Part shown: positions 27,575 through 35,402 of the stretch, piece after piece
How the letters are laid out: each line of letters opens with the position of its first letter
Position numbering within the stretch: the first letter of the stretch is position 1
NCBI GenBank assembly: GCA_050012775.1
Contig: JBEKGN010000009.1
Location: 62,001 to 126,000, forward strand
Source: Roseiarcus sp050012775
GTDB lineage: Bacteria > Pseudomonadota > Alphaproteobacteria > Rhizobiales > Beijerinckiaceae
Reading direction: 5' to 3'
Length of the DNA: 64,000 nt
Translations under genes and position numbers: made by a program
The notes under the pieces: model-generated
Told to the model about the DNA's origin: nothing
What the model saw: only the letters and a program-made list of their open reading frames with translations
Database searches by the model: none

Positions 27575-27826
27575 CTAGACCGACAACAGCCCGTGATCAA
27601 CCTCGCCGACCGTTTTCAAAATCACAGCATCGTCGAAGTCGCCAAGAGCCGGGTCGCCGGTCCGGGAGAACGCGATGGCTCCGCAATGTTCTTCCATCGC
27701 CGCCAACGAGCCGGCCATGCGGATCGCTTGGTCCGAGCTGCGTGCCTCTTTCGGCTCGCACGCGACAATGTCACCGTCCTCCGACCGCATGAACGCAAGC
27801 GCGACGTAATAGGTCATCGTCGCCAT
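27575..27826 (-). CDS. Small hypothetical protein
   Basis: 83 residues from the ATG at 27826, which has a GGGGAG ribosome site. MATMTYYVALAFMRSEDGDIVA leads into an amphipathic central helix and FSRTGDPALGDFDDAVILKTVGEV. I know this as a recurrent small protein of alphaproteobacterial genomes and phages, without a function. No TM segment or cysteine cluster. Confidence 0.55.
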   Translation of the reverse strand: MATMTYYVALAFMRSEDGDIVACEPKEARSSDQAIRMAGSLAAMEEHCGAIAFSRTGDPALGDFDDAVILKTVGEVDHGLLSV

Positions 27827-27839
27827 CCGCAACTCCCCA

Positions 27840-28103
27840 TCATCCGCCAACGACCTGTCTGTTGGTCGGCGGTTCGAACACGACCGTTACGCGGCGACTT
27901 CCGCATGCCGGACACATAAGCCGCGTCTCCAAGCGCGATAATGGGAAGTTCGGGCCGCGCGTGCAAACCAACGTGTCGAAATCAAGCTGCTTGCGATAGA
28001 CGCACCGCCGTATCGACTTCATGCCTTCACGGTAGCCTTGGGCGCAACGCATGTGCACCTTCCAGCCAAGGCTCCGCGCCATTCCGAGTGTCTCGACTTC
28101 CAT
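27840..28103 (-). CDS. Small zinc-ribbon-like hypothetical protein
   Basis: 87 residues from the ATG at 28103. A C-terminal CPACGSRRVTVVF looks like half of a zinc ribbon, and single cysteines lie earlier (RCAQG, RRC, VCTRG). It ends just upstream of the previous small gene on the same strand. The ribosome site is weak and the start uncertain. No function recognised. Confidence 0.45.
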   Translation of the reverse strand: MEVETLGMARSLGWKVHMRCAQGYREGMKSIRRCVYRKQLDFDTLVCTRGPNFPLSRLETRLMCPACGSRRVTVVFEPPTNRQVVGG

Positions 28104-28253
28104 GAGAACGAAAGTGGAACATTGGCTGGCTTTGTCAAGCCTTGTACGCCCGATCGGCACCACGTAGCCTGAAGCGATGTGCAATCTTTATTCGATCACC
28201 ACGAACCAATTGCCTGGTGCGACCGAGGGGCGTTTACCGTGAGCGAAACTGTA

Positions 28254-28943
28254 ATGTCCTATTGCCGCCAATGCGGGGGGGAGCGACGGCACTCAGTTCT
28301 TCATGAGTTCACGAAGACTTGGAGCGAGGATGACGCGCCCATAGACGGAGGAGATACGTGGTCGACGTTGGAGTGTGGTGGCTGCAGCACGATCACATTC
28401 GCTCACCAATCGTGGTTCTCCGAAGAATGGGAGATGACTGATCAAGGTCCCCAGCCGATTATCCGTCGGCATCTATATCCGCCGTCGCCAGCAAGGAAGT
28501 TCCCCGAGTGGGGTGGAGACCTCTACCTCAGCCTTCTCCCGGAGGAAATGTGGATTGTCGGACTTCACCGCGATCTCTACGAAGCCATTGGCATTGGCGC
28601 GCGCTCTTTGGCTGCTATGGGCGCGAGAGCGATCGTCGATCACGTTGTTACGTCGAGAGCGGGTGACTACGGCTCGTTCGAAGAAAAACTGAAACGATTG
28701 GCCAGCAAACAATTGATAACCGAAACGCACGCAGACACGCTCCTCGCGGCATTCGACGCGGGCAGTGCGGCAGCGCATCGGGGGTACATACCCCCAGACC
28801 AGGACGTGTTCATTCTGCTCGACTTCACGGAAGCCCTTCTCGACCAGATTTACCTCAAACCGTTGCAGACAAAGCGGCAGGCAGAAGCCGCTGCCGCTCT
28901 GCGCCTAAACACGCCGCAGCGACCGGCACGAAAGAAGCCGTAG
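28254..28943 (+). CDS. DUF4145-type protein with N-terminal zinc ribbon
   Basis: 229 residues from the ATG at 28254; a GTG at 28179 is an alternative. SYCRQCGGERRHSVLHEF and LECGGCSTITF supply two CxxC knuckles. The C-terminal half (EAIGIGARSLAAMGARAIVDHVV ... GSAAAHRGYIPP) matches the helical DUF4145 pattern, also found at the N-terminus of type I restriction subunits such as the hsdR here. A role in phage defense or nucleic-acid sensing is inferred. Confidence 0.6.
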   Translation: MSYCRQCGGERRHSVLHEFTKTWSEDDAPIDGGDTWSTLECGGCSTITFAHQSWFSEEWEMTDQGPQPIIRRHLYPPSPARKFPEWGGDLYLSLLPEEMWIVGLHRDLYEAIGIGARSLAAMGARAIVDHVVTSRAGDYGSFEEKLKRLASKQLITETHADTLLAAFDAGSAAAHRGYIPPDQDVFILLDFTEALLDQIYLKPLQTKRQAEAAAALRLNTPQRPARKKP

Positions 28944-29122
28944 ACCGCCTTCCAGCAAAAAAACCCGAGGACGGCGGGAAGCAGCGGGCGCGGTCCCCGC
29001 CGCGCTCGCATGCATGGGTTTTGTTCGCTCCGCCGATGGCGGCCGAACCTTTGCACCTCGACGCGTCGGCTATGCGCCCGTCTTTTGACAGGTCCTGGCG
29101 GCCGAGCTTCGTCTCTCTGCCG

Positions 29123-29136
29123 TGCAATTACTTGCA
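29123..29136 (+). repeat. 14-mer TGCAATTACTTGCA, copy 1
   Basis: Exact copy. Similarity to copies 2 and 3 continues for about 60 bases on the left (from about 29066), through a conserved GACAGGTC...GGCGGCCGAGC segment. It lies 80 bases beyond the stop of the leftward Sel1-J-domain gene. Confidence 0.85.
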
Positions 29137-29216
29137 CGCATGTGACACCCCGACATGCTTCGTGGACCCACCACGCCTCTGGTGCTCGCGTGGCTTCCGC
29201 AGGTCGCCCGCCGTAA

Positions 29217-30428
29217 CTACGCGCACGCCCGCGGTCGCTTGAGTAGCGCGTCTCGCGCGGCGTTCACTTGCTTGGAAAAGTACGCCGACCCACCCACATC
29301 CGGGTGTACGCGCTTCATAAGGCGATTATAGGCCGCGCGAATGTCCTGTTCGGTCGCCGCTGCATTTATTCCAAGGATTTCGAGGGCTTGAGCGACGCTC
29401 ATGTCACCGGACGCCATGTCGCGCCGACGATCCTGTTCCTCCTGTCGCCTCCGACGCTCTCGCTCAGCGGTTTCCCTTTGGCGTTCCTGCTCTTCCTCCT
29501 GCCGCCTCTGGCGCTCTCGCTCAGCCGTTTCCCTTTGCCGTACCTGCTCTTCCTCCTGTCGCCTCCGACGCTCTCGCTCAGCGGCTTCCCGTTGGCGTTC
29601 CTGCTCCTCTTGCCTTTGCTGTTGGCCGTCTCCCGCATCGGCCCCACTCCTAAACAGGCGCGCGAATATCCCGCGGCTTCTCGCGAGAGCCGCCTGCGCC
29701 TCCGCGTCTCCCTGATCGGCGGCGAGTTTGTAAAGCCGCGCCGCTTCGCGCTGGTCCCTCGGGAACCCGCCATGACCTACTCTGTATAACTCCGCAAGAT
29801 TGAATTGCGCTGCGGCGTTCCCCTCGTCGGCGGCAAGCTTGGAAAGTCGCGCGGCCTCGCGATCATCCTTGGGCAGCCCGCCACGGCCCTGCGCATAGAA
29901 GCGCCCGCCACGGCCCTGCGCGGCGGCTTCTCCCTGATCGGCGGCTAGCTTGAAAAGACGCGCGGCCTCGCGATCGTTCTTCGACAGCCCGCCTTGACCT
30001 AGCTCGTAGAACATCCCGAGGTTGAACTGCGCCGAGGCGTGTCCCTGGTCGGCGGATAGCTTGTAAAGGCGCGCGGCCGCGCGATCATTCTGCGACAGCC
30101 CGCCACGGCCTTGCGCGTAGAACATCCCGAGATTGCACTGCGCGACGGCGTGTCCCTGGTCGGCCGCGAGCTCGAAAAGGCGCGCGGCCTCGCGATCGTT
30201 CTTCGACAGCCCGCCACGGCCCTGCTCGTAGCACACCCCGAGACTGAACTGCGCCAAGGCGTTTCCCTGGTCGGCGGCGAGCTTGTAAAGGCGCGCGGCC
30301 TCGCGATCGTCCTTCCGCAGGCCGCCACGGCCGTGGTCGTAGAAGCGCGCGAGATTGTATTGCGCTTCAGCATTTCCCCGGTCTGCGGCGAGCTTGTAGA
30401 GGCACATGGCCTCGCGATCGTCTGACAT
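29217..30428 (-). CDS. Sel1-repeat protein with coiled coil and C-terminal J domain
   Basis: 403 residues. Residues ~1-250 are about seven Sel1-like repeats of 36 residues (AARLYKLAADQGNA.AQ.NLG..Y..GRGGL). Residues ~265-335 are a highly charged coiled coil of repeated RQRETAERERRRRQEEEQ-type units. Residues ~340-403 are a J domain (MSVAQALEILGINAAATEQDIRAAYNRLMKRVHPDVGG) with the HPD motif needed to stimulate Hsp70. There is no signal peptide, so it is probably a cytoplasmic scaffold that recruits DnaK. This combination is unusual. The nucleotide repeats make the region prone to length change. Confidence 0.85.
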   Translation of the reverse strand: MSDDREAMCLYKLAADRGNAEAQYNLARFYDHGRGGLRKDDREAARLYKLAADQGNALAQFSLGVCYEQGRGGLSKNDREAARLFELAADQGHAVAQCNLGMFYAQGRGGLSQNDRAAARLYKLSADQGHASAQFNLGMFYELGQGGLSKNDREAARLFKLAADQGEAAAQGRGGRFYAQGRGGLPKDDREAARLSKLAADEGNAAAQFNLAELYRVGHGGFPRDQREAARLYKLAADQGDAEAQAALARSRGIFARLFRSGADAGDGQQQRQEEQERQREAAERERRRRQEEEQVRQRETAERERQRRQEEEQERQRETAERERRRRQEEQDRRRDMASGDMSVAQALEILGINAAATEQDIRAAYNRLMKRVHPDVGGSAYFSKQVNAARDALLKRPRACA

Positions 30429-30609
30429 CGCTTATTCCTAGTCTGCGACGAGCTTTTGGAGTTGATCACGAATTTTCATAATCCCCAAAGGTTTCTCGGA
30501 AATGAAGGCCGATGTAACGATGCGCGCGTAGTCCCCAAATGTGGAACTTCGTGCCGTGCCTTGATCGGGGCAGAGGCCGCCCTTCGCGCACGAGATTGAG
30601 GGTCGAAAA

Positions 30610-31367
30610 GTGCACTTTCGCCATATATCGCCGGCGTTTACGGGCGGTACGGATTTCTTGAATTATGCACTGCCTCGCTTGGCATTGCGATCATCTGGTG
30701 AGCGTGACATGGTTATGGCCATGCAAGAAGCCAATGATACTGTCGAAGTCGTCGCTTCCCTCAGAACGAACCTAGCGGGGCAAAACATGCTCGCCGCAGC
30801 TCGGTTCTCTCGACGCGTGGCCGAGCTTGAGGAAAGCAATAGGTCTCAAGAGTTCGGGTCATTTTGGGAAGAGATTTTGCACAATTCAATTGCCAGCATC
30901 ATGTGCTGCTCCTCCAGTCTTGAGGCCTACGCGAACGAACTTTTTTTGACCGAGAAACCGTATTTCCAAAGTTTTCGGCTCCATTGCTAGACAATCTTTG
31001 GGAGACCTATGAACGGAAGACCACTCTCGAAAAGTTCGAGTTCGCTTTGCTTCTCAGCGAGAAACCGAGCATCGACAAGGGGTCAACCCCATATCAAGAT
31101 GTTCAAATTGTCGTCGAGTTGCGAAACTCTCTCGTCCACTTCAAGCCGGAATGGGATACTCAGGCCGACCGACACCTGAAGCTATCCAAGAAACTGAAAC
31201 ACAAATTTGACCCAAGCCCCTTCTTGAATGACCATCTCATCTTTCCACGACGTTGGGCAACGCATGGCTGCACGAGCTGGAGCGTCCGCAGTTGCCTTAA
31301 GTTTGCAGCTGACTTTGAGCAATTGTCGAACCTTCCGCCGAAATACCCTCGGTCGATTGATCCGTGA
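30610..31367 (+). pseudogene. HEPN-like gene broken by a one-base frameshift
   Basis: Two frames, 30610-30990 and ~30945-31367, join into one protein. The first ends in SSLEAYANELFLTEKP and the second carries LLDNLWETYERKTTLEKFEFALLL and PYQDVQIVVELRNSLVHFKPEW. The RN...H segment in the latter resembles the Rx4-6H motif of HEPN RNases. Adding one T to the run of seven T at 30941-30947 restores reading as ANELFFDRETVFPKFSAPLLDN. It may be true decay, homopolymer phase variation, or a sequencing error. The start codon is not fixed. Confidence 0.6.
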
Positions 31368-31487
31368 GACGAACCCAACAAGCGGCATAAATCCCAATCT
31401 GTTAAATCGCAGCACGTGTACGCAGGTGTTTTCCCGAGTTGATTGGGAGGGGCCGCGAGGCTTTGCACCTCAGCCTCCCCGCCCACT

Positions 31488-31697
31488 TCAACGCAGCGCC
31501 CCGGCGGCGTTGCCGACGAAAAGCTCGCCATCGCGGACGTAACGGCCGAGCATGGCGTCGCTCGCGTGGCCGGTCTGCTGACGGATATGCGCCGCTCCTC
31601 TGACAGGTCTGGCGGCCGAGCTTCATGTCTTTGGCGTGCAATTACTTGCATAAATGCGAGGCGACGACGGGCTCCTCGAACCCGCCATGCGTGGGGT
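31488..31697 (-). mobile_element. Miniature recombinase unit, copy A (14-mer plus recombinase 3' end)
   Basis: On the minus strand the last ~33 codons of a tyrosine recombinase (QTGHASDAML-RYVRDGELFVGNAAGAL, stop at 31488-31490) lie 149 bases from a perfect 14-mer at 31637-31650. The whole 210-bp stretch aligns without gaps to 44715-44924 at roughly 85% identity by eye. The tail keeps the catalytic Tyr context RYVRDGELF and the stop codon, but no recombinase body precedes it. It looks like an internally deleted copy of the gene at 47145-48191. Confidence 0.8.
31637..31650 (+). repeat. 14-mer TGCAATTACTTGCA, copy 2
   Basis: Exact copy inside miniature recombinase unit A. Confidence 0.85.
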
Positions 31698-31853
31698 CCC
31701 TCCTACCAAACGCAACGTTTGACCCGACCGTCAGGCCCGGGGAAGAGACAAACGGGCAGCGAGAGCGACGTGCGAGCTTTTCGGCGGTGCGCTATCGTGC
31801 GCGTGGTCTCGGACACGGGTTGGCTTATTTGACTTTTGAGGGGGCGCTGGCAA

Positions 31854-32381
31854 ATGACGGACATAACGCGACTGCGAAATGTCGCCGACTATTGGCGGGA
31901 GATTGTCGTGCTGGACTTCGACGGATACTCACGAAATCCATCGGATCTGCGAAGCGCGCTCCACGCAGCGATTTCTCTGTTTCATTTGGCGGACTGGGTT
32001 TTTCAATCTCACGAAGCCCGGGTGCGCGCGACCTTCACTTTCAAAGACAGGAACAACACGACAACAAAAGTCGGCGACGGAAAGGGATTTGCGAACGCTT
32101 TGGAGCAGTTTGAAAATGATTTCGGTCGGGTCCGAAGCGTTGCAAACGCCGCCAAACACCTCAAATGCGACCGACGTCCGGTGACCGCAGCCGCAAACAA
32201 TGCCGCCAACACGTTTGTCGAGGCGACAGGCTATGGCCAGGGTGGCTACGGACAAGGCCCTTACGGTGGCGGCCCGCGAGTGGTCCTTGAAGATGGCGGC
32301 AGCAACCTGGAGTTCATGGATATCGTCAAGAACGTCTTTGACATGTGGGAGACCTTGAACCGCCAGCACGGATGGTGGTGA
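31854..32381 (+). CDS. Hypothetical protein, possibly HEPN-like
   Basis: 175 residues from the ATG at 31854. All-helical N-terminal region (DITRLRNVADYWREIVVLDF; ALHAAISLFHLADWVFQSHEA) and FGRVRSVANAAKHLK, which resembles the RxxxNxxKH stretch of some HEPN-like proteins. A Gly-rich loop (TGYGQGGYGQGPYGGGP) precedes a last helix. There is no close family I can name. It sits 157 bp after miniature unit A and just before a decayed gene copy. Confidence 0.5.
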   Translation: MTDITRLRNVADYWREIVVLDFDGYSRNPSDLRSALHAAISLFHLADWVFQSHEARVRATFTFKDRNNTTTKVGDGKGFANALEQFENDFGRVRSVANAAKHLKCDRRPVTAAANNAANTFVEATGYGQGGYGQGPYGGGPRVVLEDGGSNLEFMDIVKNVFDMWETLNRQHGWW

Positions 32382-32404
32382 GGACGGCGTGAAACCTCAA
32401 GAGG

Positions 32405-32561
32405 GCATTCGCGCGCTACGTCGGCATCGACTATTCGGGCGCGGACGCCGACGGCGAGTTCGAAAGGCCTCCGCGTCTATACGGCCGAGGTCGACACGCT
32501 GCCGGTCAGGTGCCGCTGCCGCAGTTGCCGCGCAAATACCGGAGCTGGCGCGCGATCGCCA
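32405..32561 (+). pseudogene. Decayed fragment of the DUF429-like gene
   Basis: About 157 bases align to the 5' part of the gene at 26738-27538: FARYVGIDYSGA is preserved, then the frame shifts, and LPRKY reappears near the end (compare SPRKYW in the intact gene). It has no start or C-terminus. This shows that part of the island was duplicated or assembled from related elements and then decayed. Confidence 0.75.
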
Positions 32562-32612
32562 TAAAGCGCCAACGTCACGATCATTCCTGGGGCTGTACGT
32601 AATTCATGAATT

Positions 32613-33323
32613 TTATTTGCTTATCCCGTCATCAATCATTTTCTCCACCGCCTCCTTGATGCCTTTCACTATATCAACGTAAGCATCATCTTTGTAGGGA
32701 CAGCTTGCGACCGCGGTCATATTCTTAGGGAGCCCGCTCAATTTGGCAAAAGGGGCGTGCTGCCAGACGCAATTTCTCAAGAGAACAGGAATAACAGCGC
32801 ATTCCTGAGCATCGTTTCTCGCTAACGCCCGTTCCAATTCTATGTCGTAACAATACTGTGAATTTAAAAAGTCGACACTAAGCAGCAACAGTATAATTTT
32901 TGCGGATTGTAATTTGTCAGATATCTCTTGCGCCCATTGTTCTCCTGCGACAATTTTTCTAAAATTCCACTCAGATATCAGGTTCAGTCGTTTGAGCGGC
33001 TCCAAATGTTTTATCAACTCGCTTTTCATGTCTTCATCGACGCTGGAATAAGATATGAAAATAGGTATCGCGCTATTCCCTTTTGCATTAACGATCCCTA
33101 TCGAGCCGCCAGGACCGCCGGGCACAACAAATATGAGATTTTGATCCTTTAGTTGACCCTTTATTCTATTAAATTTTTGTTCTTCCTCCTGCCATCTCAA
33201 TTTGTCCCTTAGAACTTTTGCATTTACAGGATTTTTTCCACCGTTACTGAGCTTCTTCACCTCGTCAAGAAAACGTTCGGCATCAGTTCGCCGTTTCCTT
33301 TTGATGATTTTCCTTGCCGCCAT
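32613..33323 (-). CDS. TIR-domain protein with N-terminal winged-helix-like region
   Basis: 236 residues from the ATG at 33323 (an ATG at 33329 is also possible; GGGGAGG lies upstream of both). The C-terminal ~140 residues are a TIR domain: IPIFISYSSVDEDMKSELIKHL, then the putative NADase Glu in CYDIELERALAR. The N-terminal part (ERFLDEVKKLSNGGKNPVNAKVLRDKLRW...) looks like a winged helix. Bacterial TIR proteins often consume NAD or make signalling nucleotides in antiphage defense. The gene is clearly more AT-rich than its neighbours, a sign of separate transfer. No partner effector gene is adjacent. Confidence 0.82.
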   Translation of the reverse strand: MAARKIIKRKRRTDAERFLDEVKKLSNGGKNPVNAKVLRDKLRWQEEEQKFNRIKGQLKDQNLIFVVPGGPGGSIGIVNAKGNSAIPIFISYSSVDEDMKSELIKHLEPLKRLNLISEWNFRKIVAGEQWAQEISDKLQSAKIILLLLSVDFLNSQYCYDIELERALARNDAQECAVIPVLLRNCVWQHAPFAKLSGLPKNMTAVASCPYKDDAYVDIVKGIKEAVEKMIDDGISK

Positions 33324-33380
33324 GAACATTGCCCTCCCCACCTGAGGCAGCTACTATTCTAGCATAGGCGCGCGGCTTGC

Positions 33381-33447
33381 CTAGATCGGCACCTCGGCGT
33401 CGTTGCGGACGAACAAATCGCCATCCCGCCAATAGCGCGTAAGCATG
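33381..33447 (-). pseudogene. Recombinase C-terminal remnant (tail B)
   Basis: The minus strand reads AMLTRYWRDGDLFVRNDAEVPI and a stop at 33381-33383. This matches the catalytic-Tyr tail (AMLARYVRDGELFVGNAAGALL) of the recombinase at 47145-48191, more diverged than the tails at 31488 and 44715. It is fused directly to the 118-bp block that follows. Confidence 0.7.
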
Positions 33448-33564
33448 GCGGAGAGGGAGGGAGAAGAACCCCGAAAATACCCCAGCCGTCTTTTCAGAGA
33501 CTTAGCGCGGCAGCCGATGCCCCAATCGAGATTTGCTGTACCAGATTGCTGTACCATCGGCCAT
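33447..33564. repeat. 118-bp direct repeat block, left copy
   Basis: It aligns without gaps to 44956-45073 at roughly 88% by eye, from GGCGGAGAGGGAGGGAG to CGGCCAT. It includes the internal doublet TGCTGTACC-AGAT-TGCTGTACC. The two copies bracket the defense operon and reverse transcriptase. Confidence 0.8.
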
Positions 33565-33660
33565 ATACTTTTCGACTGGCGGGCCTTCCATAAGTGACCA
33601 ACGTCAGGAGCGCGTTTTCCGCCGGTTCCCCATACCAGCGGCCTTGTCAGCGACGCTTCC

Positions 33661-34170
33661 TTACGACCTGCTCTGGCCACGCCAAGCTGTCGAAAAGTCC
33701 AATGCCCTGACGAGTTCAAAGCTGTCGATGCACGAGGCTTGCAGCCGCCTGCAAACATCGGGAATGTGCCGGTTAGCGCGCAGTCTCGTCGGCTTTGACA
33801 CTTCGGTCGTTACGATGCAACGCACGTCTCGGGCCACCAGCGCATAGGATATCAGAAATGGATCATGGCCCATGGTCTCGACTTCTTGATCCGTCAGATC
33901 GGCGGCATAGCCCTCTATGATGACGTGCCGGACCAGTCCAACATCGACTTCTTCGTCAAGGCGAAGAGCCTCCTGATGGTCATGGTCTGACAGCCATTTT
34001 GATAGGTCGTCGGTCCCGTCACAAACCTCCTCGATCATCTCGATCGGCATTTTCACATGGCCGTCCGTCCCCTTCTGGATCAGCCATTCCCAAAACTCGG
34101 GAACACGCGCCAGCGGATAGTAGAGGCGGTGCGCTGTGATCAGGACGTTGGCGTCGAGCAGGTATAGCAA
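33661..34170 (-). CDS. DUF4411 PIN-like protein, putative toxin
   Basis: 169 residues. YLLDANVLITAHRLYYP at the N-terminus is the first acidic strand of a PIN RNase fold; later acidic residues lie in PIEMIEEVCDG, GHDPFLISYALVARDVRCIVTTE. This is the DUF4411 family, usually paired with an XRE/ImmA-IrrE protein as here. It starts three bases after the preceding gene's stop and is the last gene of the hsdR-M-S operon. Confidence 0.8.
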   Translation of the reverse strand: MLYLLDANVLITAHRLYYPLARVPEFWEWLIQKGTDGHVKMPIEMIEEVCDGTDDLSKWLSDHDHQEALRLDEEVDVGLVRHVIIEGYAADLTDQEVETMGHDPFLISYALVARDVRCIVTTEVSKPTRLRANRHIPDVCRRLQASCIDSFELVRALDFSTAWRGQSRS

Positions 34171-34173
34171 TCG

Positions 34174-35400
34174 TCACCCCGAAGCTGTCTTGGTCGCGGG
34201 GCGCACGGGCTCGCTGTTCAATAGGCTATAGACGTTCGACGATTTGACCCCGAGAACCTTGGCAGCCTTCGACGGGGATAGCGTCCTCTCCGCCAGCATG
34301 CGGCGAGCGAGGCTCACCAGCGCGTCGCCAAGCCGATGCCGCCTGACCACGTAGTAGTTTGGGCCGCCGTCGCGATCACGGTTCCTTTCGCGCTGCTCTT
34401 GCCGCGCGCCGAGCCACTGCGTGCGGAAAAACGCGCTCAGGCTTCTCCACAAGGCATGTGTGATCAACCCTTCCCGATAGAGCTTGTAGGCCACCATGGA
34501 ACGGCTCAGTTGCCGCCTTTCCGCGAACTCATTGATCTTCGCGGAGACAAGATCGAGCCCAGAGCCTCCAATGTCACGAAATTCAGTGAGTTCACTAGCA
34601 GGGAGGAAGAACCTGCCCGCCAGATCGTTGCAGAACTGCTCCACCGCTGTCCCGGCATTGGCACCGCTCACGCCTGTTGCGCCGAGCCAAATATGACAAA
34701 GCTCATGTAGCAGTGTGAAAGCCCAAGCTGTTTCCGCATCCTGATCATTGATGACGATAAACGGCGCAACCTCGTCCGCCAACGCGAAACCGCGAAATGT
34801 CTCGACATCCAACCTTGTATGGTGGCTGCCAAGATTGCCAATCAAGAGGACATAGATACCGGCCTGCTCTGCTTGTTGGCGCAGATAGGCGAAGCCACCG
34901 GGTCCGCGATTGGCGGACATCCGACTTCGATATTGATCAACGTCCAGGTTCAGCGTTTCCCGAATGGATTGCAGAACCGCTTCGACCCCATCGCGCATCG
35001 TCATGGAGCCGACGAACGGCAACAAAGCCGCCTCGTCGTCATCTTCGAGGACAGCGCGAACCATCGCCTGTCGCGCGCGCACGTCTCGCACCAAGGCATC
35101 GACGAGGGCGTCATCCGTGCGAGAATGCTCAGGCGGCAGGGTGCGAAAATCCTGACCGCGATCGCCGGTTATCGGGGCTTCCGCCATGTAGAAGGCTAAC
35201 AGCGGTCGGCGATACAGCTTCGCCATGCGCAACAGGAGAGGTCGGGAAGGCTCGTGGTCACCAGCCTCATACCCCGCCAGCCGCTCTTCGCCAGAGACGC
35301 CCCGCGCCGCGCCGATGTTGAGCTTGGTCGCTGCATCTTCCGACGTGAGGCCAGCGGTCTCGCGTCCCCAACGCAGAATGTCCGGGTTCACATGAGGCAT
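34174..35400 (-). CDS. XRE-HTH plus ImmA/IrrE metallopeptidase-like protein, putative antitoxin/regulator
   Basis: 408 residues. An XRE-type HTH (about 8-60) is followed by an ImmA/IrrE domain with the zinc motif HELCH at about 232-236 (LLHELCHIWLG) and a downstream EQFCNDLAGRFFLP with the third ligand Glu. The C-terminus has a second small HTH-like stretch (LSPSKAAKVLGVKSSNVYSLL). Such proteins either cleave a repressor or act as antitoxin to the DUF4411 PIN partner encoded next. It starts two bases after the nuclease gene stop. Confidence 0.85.
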   Translation of the reverse strand: MPHVNPDILRWGRETAGLTSEDAATKLNIGAARGVSGEERLAGYEAGDHEPSRPLLLRMAKLYRRPLLAFYMAEAPITGDRGQDFRTLPPEHSRTDDALVDALVRDVRARQAMVRAVLEDDDEAALLPFVGSMTMRDGVEAVLQSIRETLNLDVDQYRSRMSANRGPGGFAYLRQQAEQAGIYVLLIGNLGSHHTRLDVETFRGFALADEVAPFIVINDQDAETAWAFTLLHELCHIWLGATGVSGANAGTAVEQFCNDLAGRFFLPASELTEFRDIGGSGLDLVSAKINEFAERRQLSRSMVAYKLYREGLITHALWRSLSAFFRTQWLGARQEQRERNRDRDGGPNYYVVRRHRLGDALVSLARRMLAERTLSPSKAAKVLGVKSSNVYSLLNSEPVRPATKTASG

Positions 35401-35402
35401 TG

